DNA of 64,000 bases from Bradyrhizobium frederickii (GTDB lineage: Bacteria > Pseudomonadota > Alphaproteobacteria > Rhizobiales > Xanthobacteraceae): NCBI RefSeq assembly GCF_004570865.1, contig NZ_SPQS01000020.1, positions 1 to 64,000 of the forward strand, in the 5' to 3' direction. A program made the position numbers and the translations under genes. The notes beneath the pieces are model-generated. The model made no database searches. It saw only the letters and a list, made by a program, of their open reading frames with translations, and was not told where the DNA came from. Of the stretch, positions 35,698-45,194 are shown piece by piece. Numbering within the stretch: the first letter of the stretch is position 1; the number at the start of each line of letters is the position of its first letter.

Positions 35698-36489
35698 ATG
35701 CTGTATTCCGCCACTATCAACGTCATGGTCAAGGCTGCGCGCCGTGCCGGCCGCAGTCTCAAGCGCGATCTCGGCGAGATCGAGCATCTCCAGGTCTCGC
35801 TGAAGGGGCCGGCGAATTTCGTCTCGCTTGCCGACAAGCGCGCCGAGGAGATGCTCTATCAGGACCTCGCCAAGGCCCGCCCCGGCTACGGCTTCATCGG
35901 CGAGGAAGGCGGCACGCGGGAAGGCAGCGACAAGAGCCATACCTGGATCGTCGACCCGCTCGACGGCACCACCAACTTCCTGCACGGCATCCCGCAATTT
36001 GCGATCTCGATCGGGCTGTCGCGCGAGGGCACGATCATCGCCGGTGTGATCTACAACCCCGCCAATGACGAGCTCTACATCGCCGAGCGCGGCAAGGGCG
36101 CCTTCCTCAACGACCAGCGCCTGCGCGTCGCCGGCCGCCGCCAGCTGAGCGAATGCGTGGTGGCCTGCGGCCTGCCCCATATCGGCCGCGGCGACCACGA
36201 GGAATTCCGCCGCCAGATGACGGCGATCCAGGACCGCGTCGCAGGGCTTCGCCGCTTCGGCGCGGCCTCGCTCGACCTCGCCTTCGTCGCCGCCGGCCGC
36301 CTCGACGGCTATTGGGAACGCAATCTGCAATCCTGGGACATCGCCGCCGGCATGCTGATGGTGCGCGAAGCCGGCGGCACCGTCAGCGACATCAACACGC
36401 CCGGCGATGCGCTGGTGACCGGGGACGTCGTGTGCGGCAACGAGTTCGTGCATGGCGAACTGGTGAGGATTTTGCGGAAGGCAGCGTAA
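35698..36489 (+). CDS. suhB: Inositol monophosphatase family protein
   Basis: This is 263 residues. Metal-binding motifs of the family are complete: GFIGEEGGTREG (EE), WIVDPLDGTTNFLHGIPQF (DxLDGT), and QSWDIAAGMLMVREAGG (WD.AAG). It hydrolyses inositol-1-phosphate or related sugar phosphates. SuhB members also aid rRNA transcription in enterobacteria. The ATG at 35698 is preceded by a weak GAAAG. No operon partner is evident; the RND genes downstream are on the opposite strand. Confidence 0.92.
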   Translation: MLYSATINVMVKAARRAGRSLKRDLGEIEHLQVSLKGPANFVSLADKRAEEMLYQDLAKARPGYGFIGEEGGTREGSDKSHTWIVDPLDGTTNFLHGIPQFAISIGLSREGTIIAGVIYNPANDELYIAERGKGAFLNDQRLRVAGRRQLSECVVACGLPHIGRGDHEEFRRQMTAIQDRVAGLRRFGAASLDLAFVAAGRLDGYWERNLQSWDIAAGMLMVREAGGTVSDINTPGDALVTGDVVCGNEFVHGELVRILRKAA

Positions 36490-36565
36490 GGCGGGAGCCC
36501 GCGCTCCACATTCCGCAGTCATTCCGGCTTGCGCTGCGCGCGCCCCGGAATGACGGAAGAGCGCC

Positions 36566-39500
36566 TCAATGGCCCGTGTGTGCCCGCGCCGGCGGGCCGT
36601 GGGGCTCGCGTTCCTTCGCCGCGACCGGCTCCCTGTCCCCCGCCAGCACGCGCTGCACGGAGACGAAGAACACCGGCACCATCAACAGCGCCAGGATCAC
36701 CACGGCGATCATGCCGCCCATCACGACTGAGCCGAGCGCCTGCTGGCTGGCGCCGCCGGCGCCATGGGCGATCGCCATCGGCAGCACGCCGCAGATGAAG
36801 GCAAGGCCGGTCATCAGGATCGGGCGGAAGCGCAGGCGGCAGGCCTCGATGGTGGCGTCCACCAGCGGCTTGCCCTCTTTCCGCAGGTCCTTGGCGAACT
36901 CGATGATCAGGATCGCGTCCTTGGCGGCAAGGCCGATGATGGTGATCAGGCCGACGGTGAAATAGACGTCGTTGGGCAGGCCGCGCAGCATCGCCGCGGT
37001 CACGGCGCCGACGATGCCGAGCGGCACGGTGAGCAGCACCGCGAGCGGAATGGTCCAGCTCTCGTAGAGCGCGGCCAGACACAGGAACACCACGAACACC
37101 GACAGCGCCAGCAGGAACGGCGCCTGCGAGCCGGACAATTTCTCCTGCAGCGACTGCCCGGTCCATTCATAGCCGAAGCCGCGCGGCAATCTTCCTGCGA
37201 GCCGCTCCATCTCGGCGATGGCGTCGCCCGAGGTGAAGCCGGGCCTGGCTTCGCCGGAGATGCGCACCGCCGGATAATAGTTGAAGCCGGCGATCTGCGT
37301 CGGGCCGCGCGCCCATTCGACCGTGGCGAAGGAGGAGAACGGCACCAGCTGGCCGCGGCTGTTCTTGACGTTGTAGTTGAGGATGTCCTCGGTCCGCATG
37401 CGGTCGCGAGCGCCCGCCTGCACCACGACGCGCTGCATGCGGCCGCGGTTCGGGAAGTCGTTGATGTAGTTCGAGCCGAGATTGGTCGAGATCGTGTTGT
37501 TGATGTCCTCGAAGGTGACGCCGAACGCGCCGGCCTTCTCGCGGTCGATCACGAGATTGACCACCCCCGCCTCGGGCAGGCCTTCGACATAGACCTTCTG
37601 CAGCACCGGGCTCGCATTGGCCTCGGCGATTAACTGGTCGGCCGCGCGCATCAATTGCTGATAACCCTTCTGGCCGCGGTCCTGGAGGCGGAACGAGAAG
37701 CCCGAGGAGTTGCCGAGATTGTCGATCGGCGGCGGCTGCAGCGCCGAGATCTTCGCGTCGCGGATCGACGAGAGATCGCGGTTGATGTCGTTGACGATCG
37801 CTGCGGCGGAATCCTTCGGCCCGCGCTCCGACCAGTCCTTCAGGGTGATGAAGGCCTGCGCGGTGTTCATGCCCTGGCCGGAGAAGCTGAAGCCGGTGAG
37901 GAAGGTGACGTTGTCGACGCCGGGCCGCGCGGCAAGATATTTCTCGACCTTCTCGATCACGGCCTCGGTGCGGCCGTAGGACGAATCCGACGGCGTCTGC
38001 ACGTCGGTGGTGACGAAGCCCTGGTCGTCGACGGGCAGGAAGCCGCCGGGCAGATTGACGAAGGCCCAGGACAGGCCGACCAGCAGCGCGGCATAGACCA
38101 GCATCAGGCGGCCGGTGCGCTTCAGCGAGAAGCCGACGGTGCTCGCGTAGCGAAACCGGCAGGCCTCGAGCAGATGATTGAACCGGCTGAACACGAAGTT
38201 GGTCGAATGGCCGTGCCCCTTGGAGATCGGCTTGAGCAGCGTCGCGCAAAGTGCCGGCGTCAGCGACAGCGCCAGGAAGGCGGAGAAGCCGATCGCGGCC
38301 ACCATGGTCACCGAGAACTGGCGGTAGATGATGCCGACCGAGCCCGGGAAGAATGCCATCGGCACGAACACCGCCATCAGCACCAGCGTGATGCCGATGA
38401 TGGCGCCGGTGATCTGCGACATGGCCTTTCGCGTCGCCTCCTTCGGCGACAGGCCTTCCTCGGCCATGATGCGCTCGACGTTCTCGACCACGACGATGGC
38501 GTCGTCGACGAGGATGCCGACCGCGAGCACCATGCCGAACATCGAGAGCATGTTGATGGAATAGCCGGCGAGCAGCAGCGTGGTGCAGGCGCCCAGAAGC
38601 GCCACGGGCACCACGATGGTGGGAATGATGGTGTAGCGGATGTTCTGGAGAAACAAGAACATCACCACGAACACCAGCACCACGGCTTCGACGAGTGTCG
38701 TCAGCACCTTCTTGATCGAAGCCTCGACCACGGGCGTGATGTTGTAGGGAATCTCGTAGGTGATGTTGGCCGGGAAGAAGCGCGACAGCTCCTTCATCTT
38801 CTCTTCGACCGCGCTCGCGGTCGCCAGCGCGTTGCCGGTCGGCGACATCAGGACGGAGAGACCGGCGGTCGGCTTGCCGTCCAGCCGTGTATTGAACTGG
38901 TAGCTGAGACCGCCGATCTCGATGCGCGCGACGTCGCGCAGGCGCACGGTCGAGCCGTCGGCATTGGCGCGCAGGATGATGGAACCGAACTCTTCCGGCG
39001 AGGAGAGCTGGCCCTTGACCAGCACCAGCGCGGAGGTGCGCTGGTTCGACGTCGAGGGCTCGGCGCCGATGCTGCCCGAGGCGACCTGCGCGTTCTGCGC
39101 GGCAATGGCCTTGTTGACGTCGTCGGCGGTGAGCCCATAGCCGACCAGCTTGGCCGGATCGACCCAGACGCGCAGACTGCGCTCGGTAGAGTACAGCGTG
39201 GCACGGCCGACGCCGGGAATGCGCCGGATCTCGCCCAGCACGTTGCGGATCATGAAGTCGCCAAGCCCGACCTCATCCAGGCTGCCATCGGTCGAGTTCA
39301 GCGTGATGATCTGCAACACCGCGCTGGAGGCTTCCTCGATCAGGATGCCCTGCTGCATCACCGCGCGCGGCAGGCGCGCCTCGACGCGCTTGATGCGGTT
39401 CTGCACCTCGACCGAGGCGGCGCTGGTATCGGTGCCCGGCTGGAAGTTGGCGATGATCTCGACCTGGCCGAGCGAATCGCTGGTCGATTCGAAATTGAGG

Positions 39501-39724
39501 ATGTTGGCGGCGCCGTTGAGCTCCTCCTCGATCAGCCGCGTGACGCTGTTGTAGAGGTTCTCCGGCGAGGCGCCGGGATAGCTGGTCGAGATCGAGATCG
39601 AGGGCGGCGCGATGATCGGATATTGCGCGATCGGCAGCAGCGGCACGGCGATCGCACCGATCAAGCAGATGAACAGCGCGACCACCCAGGCAAAGATTGG
39701 CCTGTCGATGAAGAAACTCGCCAT
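36566..39724 (-). CDS. RND efflux pump inner-membrane subunit (HAE-1/AcrB family)
   Basis: This is 1052 residues, full length for AcrB-like pumps. The N-terminus MASFFIDRPIFAWVVALFIC is typical. The TM4 proton-relay motif is GILVDDAIVVVENVERIM. Large periplasmic loops and twelve membrane helices are evident, for example ALVVFVVMFLFLQNIRYTI-like and FPGSVGIIYRQFSVTM. The start lies 6 bp after the adaptor stop, so the two form an operon. No outer-membrane channel gene follows, so it probably uses a shared TolC-type channel. Substrates are likely lipophilic drugs or plant compounds, by family only. Confidence 0.95.
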   Translation of the reverse strand: MASFFIDRPIFAWVVALFICLIGAIAVPLLPIAQYPIIAPPSISISTSYPGASPENLYNSVTRLIEEELNGAANILNFESTSDSLGQVEIIANFQPGTDTSAASVEVQNRIKRVEARLPRAVMQQGILIEEASSAVLQIITLNSTDGSLDEVGLGDFMIRNVLGEIRRIPGVGRATLYSTERSLRVWVDPAKLVGYGLTADDVNKAIAAQNAQVASGSIGAEPSTSNQRTSALVLVKGQLSSPEEFGSIILRANADGSTVRLRDVARIEIGGLSYQFNTRLDGKPTAGLSVLMSPTGNALATASAVEEKMKELSRFFPANITYEIPYNITPVVEASIKKVLTTLVEAVVLVFVVMFLFLQNIRYTIIPTIVVPVALLGACTTLLLAGYSINMLSMFGMVLAVGILVDDAIVVVENVERIMAEEGLSPKEATRKAMSQITGAIIGITLVLMAVFVPMAFFPGSVGIIYRQFSVTMVAAIGFSAFLALSLTPALCATLLKPISKGHGHSTNFVFSRFNHLLEACRFRYASTVGFSLKRTGRLMLVYAALLVGLSWAFVNLPGGFLPVDDQGFVTTDVQTPSDSSYGRTEAVIEKVEKYLAARPGVDNVTFLTGFSFSGQGMNTAQAFITLKDWSERGPKDSAAAIVNDINRDLSSIRDAKISALQPPPIDNLGNSSGFSFRLQDRGQKGYQQLMRAADQLIAEANASPVLQKVYVEGLPEAGVVNLVIDREKAGAFGVTFEDINNTISTNLGSNYINDFPNRGRMQRVVVQAGARDRMRTEDILNYNVKNSRGQLVPFSSFATVEWARGPTQIAGFNYYPAVRISGEARPGFTSGDAIAEMERLAGRLPRGFGYEWTGQSLQEKLSGSQAPFLLALSVFVVFLCLAALYESWTIPLAVLLTVPLGIVGAVTAAMLRGLPNDVYFTVGLITIIGLAAKDAILIIEFAKDLRKEGKPLVDATIEACRLRFRPILMTGLAFICGVLPMAIAHGAGGASQQALGSVVMGGMIAVVILALLMVPVFFVSVQRVLAGDREPVAAKEREPHGPPARAHTGH

Positions 39725-39730
39725 GGCGCG

Positions 39731-40924
39731 TTACCGCGTGAGCTGCTGGGCGTGCCGATTGTCCGCGGTCGCGTCCGCTTCCGACCAGGATTGCGGCTTG
39801 ACCTTGTCGCCGGCCGCGAACTTCTGGAACCCTTCGACCACGACCTTGTCGCCGGCCTTCAGGCCTTCGGTGACGAACCAGAGTCCGTCCTGCACCGATC
39901 CGGTGCGCACCGCCTGCACCGCGATGTGGTTGTCGTCCTTGACGACGAACACCTCGCTGCCGCCGCCGCCATTGCGCTGGATCGCCTGCTGCGGCACCGC
40001 GATCGCATCGGAATCGAGACCCTGGTCGATACGAACGCGGACATACATGCCCGGCAGCAGCTCGCGCTTGGGATTGGGGAACTCGCCGCGCAACGTCACC
40101 TGCCCGGTCTGGGCATCGACCTTGGCGTCAGAGAACAGCAGCTTGCCGTCGAGCGAATAAAGCGTGTTGTCGTCGAGCACCAGATGCACCTTGGCGGCAT
40201 CGGAGGCGATGCGCTCGAGGTCGCCGGTTTCGAAGGCACGGCGGAGCTGGTTGAGCTCGGTCACCGACTGGGTGAAGTCGGCATAGATCGGGTCGAGCTG
40301 CTGGATGGTGGCGAGATTGGTCTCATTCTGCACCGCGAGGGCGCCCTCGCTGACAAGGGCCGCGCCGACCACGCCGTCGATCGGCGCGCGCACGGTGGCG
40401 TAGTCGAGATTGAGTTTGGCCCGCGCAAGGTCGGCCTTGCGGCCTTCGACCTCGGCATGGGCCTGGCGTTCGGCCGCAATCGCCTTCTCGTTCTCGGCTT
40501 CCGGGGCGGCGCGATCCTTGGTGAGGGTGGCGATACGGTGCGCCTGCTGCCTCGCCTGCATCAACGCGGCCTCCGCCTTGGCAAGCGCGGCTTCGTTGGC
40601 CATCACCTCGACCTCGAACGGGCGCGGATCGATGCGGTAGAGCGCATCGCCCGCCTTGACCTCGCTGCCCTGGCGGAACAGGCGCTCGACCACGATGCCG
40701 GACACGCGCGGCCGCACGTCGGAGACACGCGTCGGCGCGATGCGGCCGGGTAGCTCGCGCACCACGGCGCGCGGCTGCGGCTTGACGATGACGATGCTGA
40801 CGTCAGGGTGGGCCGGCGGAGCGGCAGACACCGCCGAGCTGGATTCCTCGCAAGCGCCCAACAGCGGCGCTAAGGCCGCGAGCATCATTGCAACGCATGC
40901 CGATCGCGCACGAAGTCCTGACAT
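39731..40924 (-). CDS. RND efflux periplasmic adaptor lipoprotein (AcrA/MexA type)
   Basis: This is 397 residues from the ATG at 40924; the upstream extension is rejected because a lipoprotein signal begins here. The lipobox LLGAC gives a lipid-anchored Cys. The lipoyl half-motifs VRPRVSGIVVERLFRQGSEV and ATVRAPIDGVVGAALVSEG flank an alpha-helical hairpin. The beta-barrel and membrane-proximal regions follow (GEFPNPKRELLPGMYVRVR, GDKVVVEGFQKFAAGDKV). It links the RND pump to an outer-membrane channel. No dedicated regulator gene lies alongside. Confidence 0.93.
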   Translation of the reverse strand: MSGLRARSACVAMMLAALAPLLGACEESSSAVSAAPPAHPDVSIVIVKPQPRAVVRELPGRIAPTRVSDVRPRVSGIVVERLFRQGSEVKAGDALYRIDPRPFEVEVMANEAALAKAEAALMQARQQAHRIATLTKDRAAPEAENEKAIAAERQAHAEVEGRKADLARAKLNLDYATVRAPIDGVVGAALVSEGALAVQNETNLATIQQLDPIYADFTQSVTELNQLRRAFETGDLERIASDAAKVHLVLDDNTLYSLDGKLLFSDAKVDAQTGQVTLRGEFPNPKRELLPGMYVRVRIDQGLDSDAIAVPQQAIQRNGGGGSEVFVVKDDNHIAVQAVRTGSVQDGLWFVTEGLKAGDKVVVEGFQKFAAGDKVKPQSWSEADATADNRHAQQLTR

Positions 40925-41157
40925 GAAGTGGGGTGCCCCGATATTGTTGAAACTGATCACGCTCCGCGCGGGGCCCGTTCTGGACCGTTTCGCACGCGGC
41001 TGATGCCGACAAAATAGAAGGCCGCTGCTGCGATGCAACGCACGGCACAGGCGGCTCATTGTCACACAGTGTATGATATTGAGTTCAGACGACTTTTCCC
41101 GTGTCACTTGATTGTGAGTCGCGTTCCATCAGCGCGTGCTGCGACGGAACGGCGCAA

Positions 41158-42177
41158 TCACTCGGCGGCTTTCATCCGGTAGTGGCTGACGCCCCATTCG
41201 GTTCCACGGGCGTAGCCGAACAGGCACGACGTCGCGAGCAGGAACCAGCGCCAGCGCCGCAGCCAAAGCGCGGTCTCCTCGCCATAGACCTTGCGCAGCG
41301 ACGCCTCGATCGCGTCGCGATGCGTATCGAAATTGGCGAGCCAGTCGTTCGCGGTGCGCTGATAATGCGTGCCGCTCCAGCACCATTCCTTCTCGACCGT
41401 GAAGATGTCGTCGAATTGCCTGACGAGGTGATGGCTTGGCATCAGCCCGCCCGTGAAGACGTGCTGCGCAATCCAGTCGTCACGATCGAGCCGGTCGAAC
41501 AGATGCGAGCCGGAGCGATGGGTGACGATTTGCATGAAGAACCGCCCCTCGGGGGCGAGCCATGACCGCAGACGCGTCATCAGCTTGCGCCAGTTCATCA
41601 TCTGCTCGAACATCTCGACCGAGACGATGCGGTCGAACTGGCCGTCGGGGGCGAACACGTTCATGTCCGCGGTGACCACGCGCAGGTTCAGCAGGCCGCG
41701 CCGCTGCGCCTGTTCCTCGACATAAGCGCGCTGCGCCTGCGAGGTCGACACCGCCGTCACCTTGGCGTGCGGAAATTGCCGCGCCATCCACAGCGACAGC
41801 GAGCCCCAGCCGCAGCCAAGCTCGAGGATGGTCTGGCCATCGGCAAGTCCGGCATGCTCGACGGTCTGGCGCAGCGCCTCCTCCTCCGCCTCCTGCAAGG
41901 TGGTCGCGTCGGTCTTGTAGAAGCAGCAGGAATATTTGCGGCTGGGGCCGAGCACGGCGGCGAAGAACGCAGCGGGCACCTCGTCACGCCCGGCCGCGGC
42001 GCCCTCGGCGATCGGCCGCAGCATCATCCGGCCGGCGAAGGCGGCATCGGCGGCTGCGTCATGGCCGGCGAGGCGCGTTGCGGTGCGGGAGCACAGGCGC
42101 TGGATCGCGGCGCGGATCACGACGTCCGGCAGCGGCACGCGTTCGGCAGTCCCGATAATCGCGGAAACGACGCTCAT
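41158..42177 (-). CDS. Cyclopropane-fatty-acyl-phospholipid synthase-like SAM methyltransferase
   Basis: This is 339 residues. The SAM motif ILELGCGWGSLSLWMA (residues 117-132) is followed by VTAVSTSQAQRAYVEEQA and the FDRIVSVEMFEQMMNW stretch typical of CFA synthases. GGLMPSHHLVRQFDDI and HYQRTANDWLANFDTH also fit. The N-terminus is shorter than in classical Cfa, resembling the DUF1295-associated and plant CFA-like methyltransferases. It may methylenate or methylate membrane lipid chains. It is single and not in an operon; the next gene is divergent. Confidence 0.85.
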   Translation of the reverse strand: MSVVSAIIGTAERVPLPDVVIRAAIQRLCSRTATRLAGHDAAADAAFAGRMMLRPIAEGAAAGRDEVPAAFFAAVLGPSRKYSCCFYKTDATTLQEAEEEALRQTVEHAGLADGQTILELGCGWGSLSLWMARQFPHAKVTAVSTSQAQRAYVEEQAQRRGLLNLRVVTADMNVFAPDGQFDRIVSVEMFEQMMNWRKLMTRLRSWLAPEGRFFMQIVTHRSGSHLFDRLDRDDWIAQHVFTGGLMPSHHLVRQFDDIFTVEKEWCWSGTHYQRTANDWLANFDTHRDAIEASLRKVYGEETALWLRRWRWFLLATSCLFGYARGTEWGVSHYRMKAAE

Positions 42178-42331
42178 GCGCCCCCCGAATAGCGAACTTC
42201 TGCAGATACCCGCTTATCAAAGCGCCGCTTCCGGTCCGGGTTCCCGAACCGTCCCCGAAATCAGCGTATCCGGCGCTTTTTTTGGGCTGGCGCTGTGCCA
42301 TAGTGCGCACCGCAACCAAGCTTCGTAATGG

Positions 42332-43360
42332 ATGATACCGGCCATGCCGCCAGGCACTTCGCCCCGCTCCACCATGGATATCGAGTATACCAAACTGTCC
42401 TCGCCCAGCGTTTTCCTGGTCCGGATGCTGGTCTTCCTGGTGCTGTGCACGCTGGTGGGCGTGGTGCTCTACAAGCAGATCATCCAGGCCTTCTTCGCCA
42501 ATCCCGGGCTCAATGCCCTGATCGGAGGGGTGCTGTTCATCGGCATCATCCTCGCCTTCCGGCAGGTCATCCGGCTCTATCCCGAAGTGTCCTGGGTCAA
42601 CAATTTCCGGATCGCCGATCCCGGCCTGGCGCCGGCCCGGCACCCGAAGCTGCTGGCGCCGATGGCGGCGATCCTCGGCGGCGAGCGCTCCGGGCGGATG
42701 ACCATCACCCAGACCACCATGCGGCATTTGCTCGATTCGATCGCGACCCGCCTGGACGAAGCCCGCGACATCTCGCGCTACATGACCGGCCTTTTGGTCT
42801 TCCTCGGCCTGCTCGGCACCTTCTGGGGCCTGATCGAGACGGTCGGCTCGGTCGGCAAGGTGATCGACGGGCTCAAGGTCGGCGGCGATTCCGGGGCGCT
42901 GTTCGACACGCTGAAGGAGGGTCTCGCCGCCCCGCTCGGCGGCATGGGCATCTCGTTCTCCAGCTCGCTGTTCGGCCTCGCCGGCTCGCTGATCCTCGGC
43001 TTCCTCGACCTGCAATCGAGCCAGGCGCAGAACCGCTTCTACACCGACCTGGAAGACTGGCTGGCCACCACGGTGCGCGAATATGGCAGCGGCGAGGTGG
43101 CGGTTGCGGCGGGCGGCGGGGCCGCCGGCGGCGAGCTGCAGGCCGCGGTCGAACGGCTGCGCTCCGTGCTCGAGGAGGGCGGCACCAGCCGCGGCACCAC
43201 GGCAGCGATGGCGAGCCTGGCCGAAGCGATCCAGGCGCTGGTCTCGCACATGCGCACCGAGCAGCAGATGATCCGGGAATGGGCCGACGGCCAGGGCGAG
43301 CAGAACCGCGAGATCCGGCGCCTGCTGGAGCGCCTCGCCCGGCAGCCGGAGAAGAGTTGA
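42332..43360 (+). CDS. MotA/TolQ/ExbB-like membrane protein
   Basis: This is 342 residues with about four membrane helices: FLVRMLVFLVLCTLVGVVLY, NALIGGVLFIGIILAF, and after a cytoplasmic loop, GLLVFLGLLGTFWGLIETVG and GMGISFSSSLFGLAGSLILG. The last two carry the family pattern of proton-channel subunits (GLLGTFWGL is the TolQ/MotA G-x-x-GT-x-xGL motif). A ~100-residue Gln/Glu/Arg-rich tail follows. It is paired with the next OmpA-domain gene, as MotA with MotB. The start is uncertain; ATG at 42374 is another choice. Confidence 0.82.
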   Translation: MIPAMPPGTSPRSTMDIEYTKLSSPSVFLVRMLVFLVLCTLVGVVLYKQIIQAFFANPGLNALIGGVLFIGIILAFRQVIRLYPEVSWVNNFRIADPGLAPARHPKLLAPMAAILGGERSGRMTITQTTMRHLLDSIATRLDEARDISRYMTGLLVFLGLLGTFWGLIETVGSVGKVIDGLKVGGDSGALFDTLKEGLAAPLGGMGISFSSSLFGLAGSLILGFLDLQSSQAQNRFYTDLEDWLATTVREYGSGEVAVAAGGGAAGGELQAAVERLRSVLEEGGTSRGTTAAMASLAEAIQALVSHMRTEQQMIREWADGQGEQNREIRRLLERLARQPEKS

Positions 43361-43378
43361 GAAGAAAGTGGAGGGTCT

Positions 43379-43504
43379 CGTGCCCCGGACGCGGCGCAGC
43401 ACGCAGTGATGCGCCGCTGAGCCGGGGCCCAGAATCCTCTGAACGATAGTGGGTCCCGGCTCAGCGCAGCAGCGTTGCACGCTGCAGCGCGTCCGGGACA
43501 CGAG
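43379..43504. repeat. Palindromic repeat, family D
   Basis: It begins CGTGCCCCGGACGCGGCGCAGC and ends GCAGCGCGTCCGGGACACG, with GCCGGGGCCCAGAAT / GGGTCCCGGCTCAG pairing inside. It lies between the two genes of the MotA/OmpA-like pair. Confidence 0.75.
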
Positions 43505-43521
43505 AGTGGAGATCGACGGAC

Positions 43522-44550
43522 ATGGCTCTAGCGCGCGGCCGCCGCAGCGACGGCGCCTTCAACTACTGGCCCGGCTTCGTCGACGCGCTGTCGACGCTGG
43601 TGCTGTCGATCGTGTTCCTGCTGTCGGTGTTCCTGGTGGTGCAGTTCTTCCTGTCGCAGGAGGTCACCGGCAAGGACAAGGCGCTGGAGCAGCTCAACGC
43701 CAAGATCGCGCAGCTCAACGAGCTGTTGTCGCTGGAGAAGCTCGGCAAGCTCACGCTCGACGACCAGGTCTCGCAACTCAAGGCCGGGCTCGCCTCGGCC
43801 GAGAGCGAGCGCGACCGCATCAAGGGCCTCTATGACGGCCTGGCGGCCGCCGGCAATGACGCGCAAGGCAAGACCTCCGAGCTCGGCAAGGCGCTGGATT
43901 CGGAGAAGGCGGTCTCGGCGCGGGCGCTGGCGCAGATCGAGGTGCTGAACCAGCAGATCAGCGCGCTCAGGCGGCAATTGGCGGCGCTGGAAGAGGCGCT
44001 CGACGCGAGCGAGAAGCGCGACAAGGAATCGCAGAACCGCATTGCGGATCTGGGGTCTCGCTTGAATGTCGCCCTGGCGCAGCGGGTGCAGGAATTGTCG
44101 CGCTACCGCTCCGAATTCTTCGGCCGCCTGCGCGCCATCCTCGGCAACCGGCCCGACATCCGCATCGTCGGCGACCGCTTCGTATTCCAGTCCGAAGTGT
44201 TCTTCGACACCGGACAGGCGATGCTGCTGCCCGAGGGCCGCGCCGAGCTCGACACGCTCGCGACCGCGCTGATCGAGCTCGACAAGAAGATCCCAAGCGA
44301 GATCCCCTGGGTGCTGCGTGTCGACGGCCATACCGACGTGCGCCCGGTCAACGGCCCGAACTTCAAATCGAACTGGGACCTGTCGGCGGCACGCTCGATC
44401 TCGGTGGTGCAATATCTGATCTCGCTCGGCGTGCCCGCGCAGCGGCTGGTCGCGGCCGGCTTCGGCGAGTTCCAGCCGCTCGATCCCGGCAACACGGAGG
44501 AAGCCTACAAGCGCAACCGCCGCATCGAGCTGAAGCTGACGGAGCGGTAG
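43522..44550 (+). CDS. MotB/TolR-like protein with C-terminal OmpA peptidoglycan-binding domain
   Basis: This is 342 residues. A single membrane helix (ALSTLVLSIVFLLSVFLVVQ) is preceded by WPGFVD, whose Asp21 is placed like the proton-accepting Asp of MotB, TolR and ExbD. A long coiled coil follows (residues ~50-195). The OmpA-like domain carries FFDTGQAMLLPEGRAELD, RVDGHTDVRPV and LSAARSISVVQYL. The final AYKRNRRIELKL is classic. With the preceding MotA-like gene it should form a proton-driven envelope machine anchored to the wall. The biological task is not known. Confidence 0.87.
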   Translation: MALARGRRSDGAFNYWPGFVDALSTLVLSIVFLLSVFLVVQFFLSQEVTGKDKALEQLNAKIAQLNELLSLEKLGKLTLDDQVSQLKAGLASAESERDRIKGLYDGLAAAGNDAQGKTSELGKALDSEKAVSARALAQIEVLNQQISALRRQLAALEEALDASEKRDKESQNRIADLGSRLNVALAQRVQELSRYRSEFFGRLRAILGNRPDIRIVGDRFVFQSEVFFDTGQAMLLPEGRAELDTLATALIELDKKIPSEIPWVLRVDGHTDVRPVNGPNFKSNWDLSAARSISVVQYLISLGVPAQRLVAAGFGEFQPLDPGNTEEAYKRNRRIELKLTER

Positions 44551-44579
44551 CGGTGAGGGCCGCGCGATACTTACCACAC

Positions 44580-44670
44580 CGTCATGGCCGGGCTTGTCCC
44601 GGCCATCCACGTATTTGCTTCCGCGTGCGCCGCTGCTCGTGGATGCCCGGGACAAGCCCGGGCATGACGA
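44580..44670. repeat. Palindromic repeat (CGTCATGGCCGGGC arms)
   Basis: CCGTCATGGCCGGGCTTGTCCCGG and CCGGGACAAGCCCGGGCATGACG pair over the outer ~23 bp with few mismatches. It ends 5 bp before the acetyltransferase start. Confidence 0.7.
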
Positions 44671-44674
44671 CCAC

Positions 44675-45115
44675 ATGATCCACCTCCGCCCCTATCGCCC
44701 CGAGGACGAAGCCGCCGCGATCGAGCTCTGGCATCGCACCTGGCAAGAGGCCTATCCGCAGATCGACTTCGCGGCCCGTCTGGAATGGTGGCGCGAGCGC
44801 TGGCGCAAGGATCTGGTGCCCAAGGCCTCGATCGTGGTGGCGGAACAGGACGGCGTGCTGACCGGCTTCGTCACCATCGACGGCCAGGGCTATCTCGACC
44901 AGCTCGTGGTCGATCCCGCGCATTGGGGCTCGGACGCGGCGCGGTTGCTCGTCGATGAAGCCAAGCGCTTGTCGCCCTCGGGCGTGACGCTGCTCGTCAA
45001 CAAGGACAATGCCCGCGCCATCCGCTTCTACGAGCGCAACGGCTTTGCCCATGCCGGCGACGATGTGAACCCGACCTCCGGACGGCCGGTGCTGAAGATG
45101 GTGTGGCGGGCGTGA
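44675..45115 (+). CDS. GNAT-family N-acetyltransferase
   Basis: This is 146 residues from the ATG at 44675, directly after a palindromic repeat; the in-frame upstream extension reads repeat sequence and is excluded. GNAT motifs: IHLRPYRPEDEAAAIELWHR at the start, IVVAEQDGVLTGFVTIDG, then YLDQLVVDPAHWGSDAARLL (motif A acetyl-CoA loop with a weak Q/R-x-x-G-x-G/A) and NARAIRFYERNGF (motif B). Acceptor unknown. There is no clear ribosome site. Confidence 0.82.
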   Translation: MIHLRPYRPEDEAAAIELWHRTWQEAYPQIDFAARLEWWRERWRKDLVPKASIVVAEQDGVLTGFVTIDGQGYLDQLVVDPAHWGSDAARLLVDEAKRLSPSGVTLLVNKDNARAIRFYERNGFAHAGDDVNPTSGRPVLKMVWRA

Positions 45116-45194
45116 GGCCCGTCACGGTGGGATCCCGCGACGTCCGTTAATCGTTGCAGCGAAGCAGCGAAGACAAGTGGGACGGAGACGGTCG

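Noticed and set aside
37655..40753. Very long plus-strand open frame opposite the RND genes
   Set aside because: It is the antisense of two clear efflux genes. The high-GC codon bias creates such shadows.
42332..44550. Zorya-type defence (ZorA/ZorB) from the MotA-like and OmpA-like pair
   Set aside because: No ZorC, ZorD or ZorE gene is nearby, the surroundings are core genes, and such pairs are common in alphaproteobacterial chromosomes.
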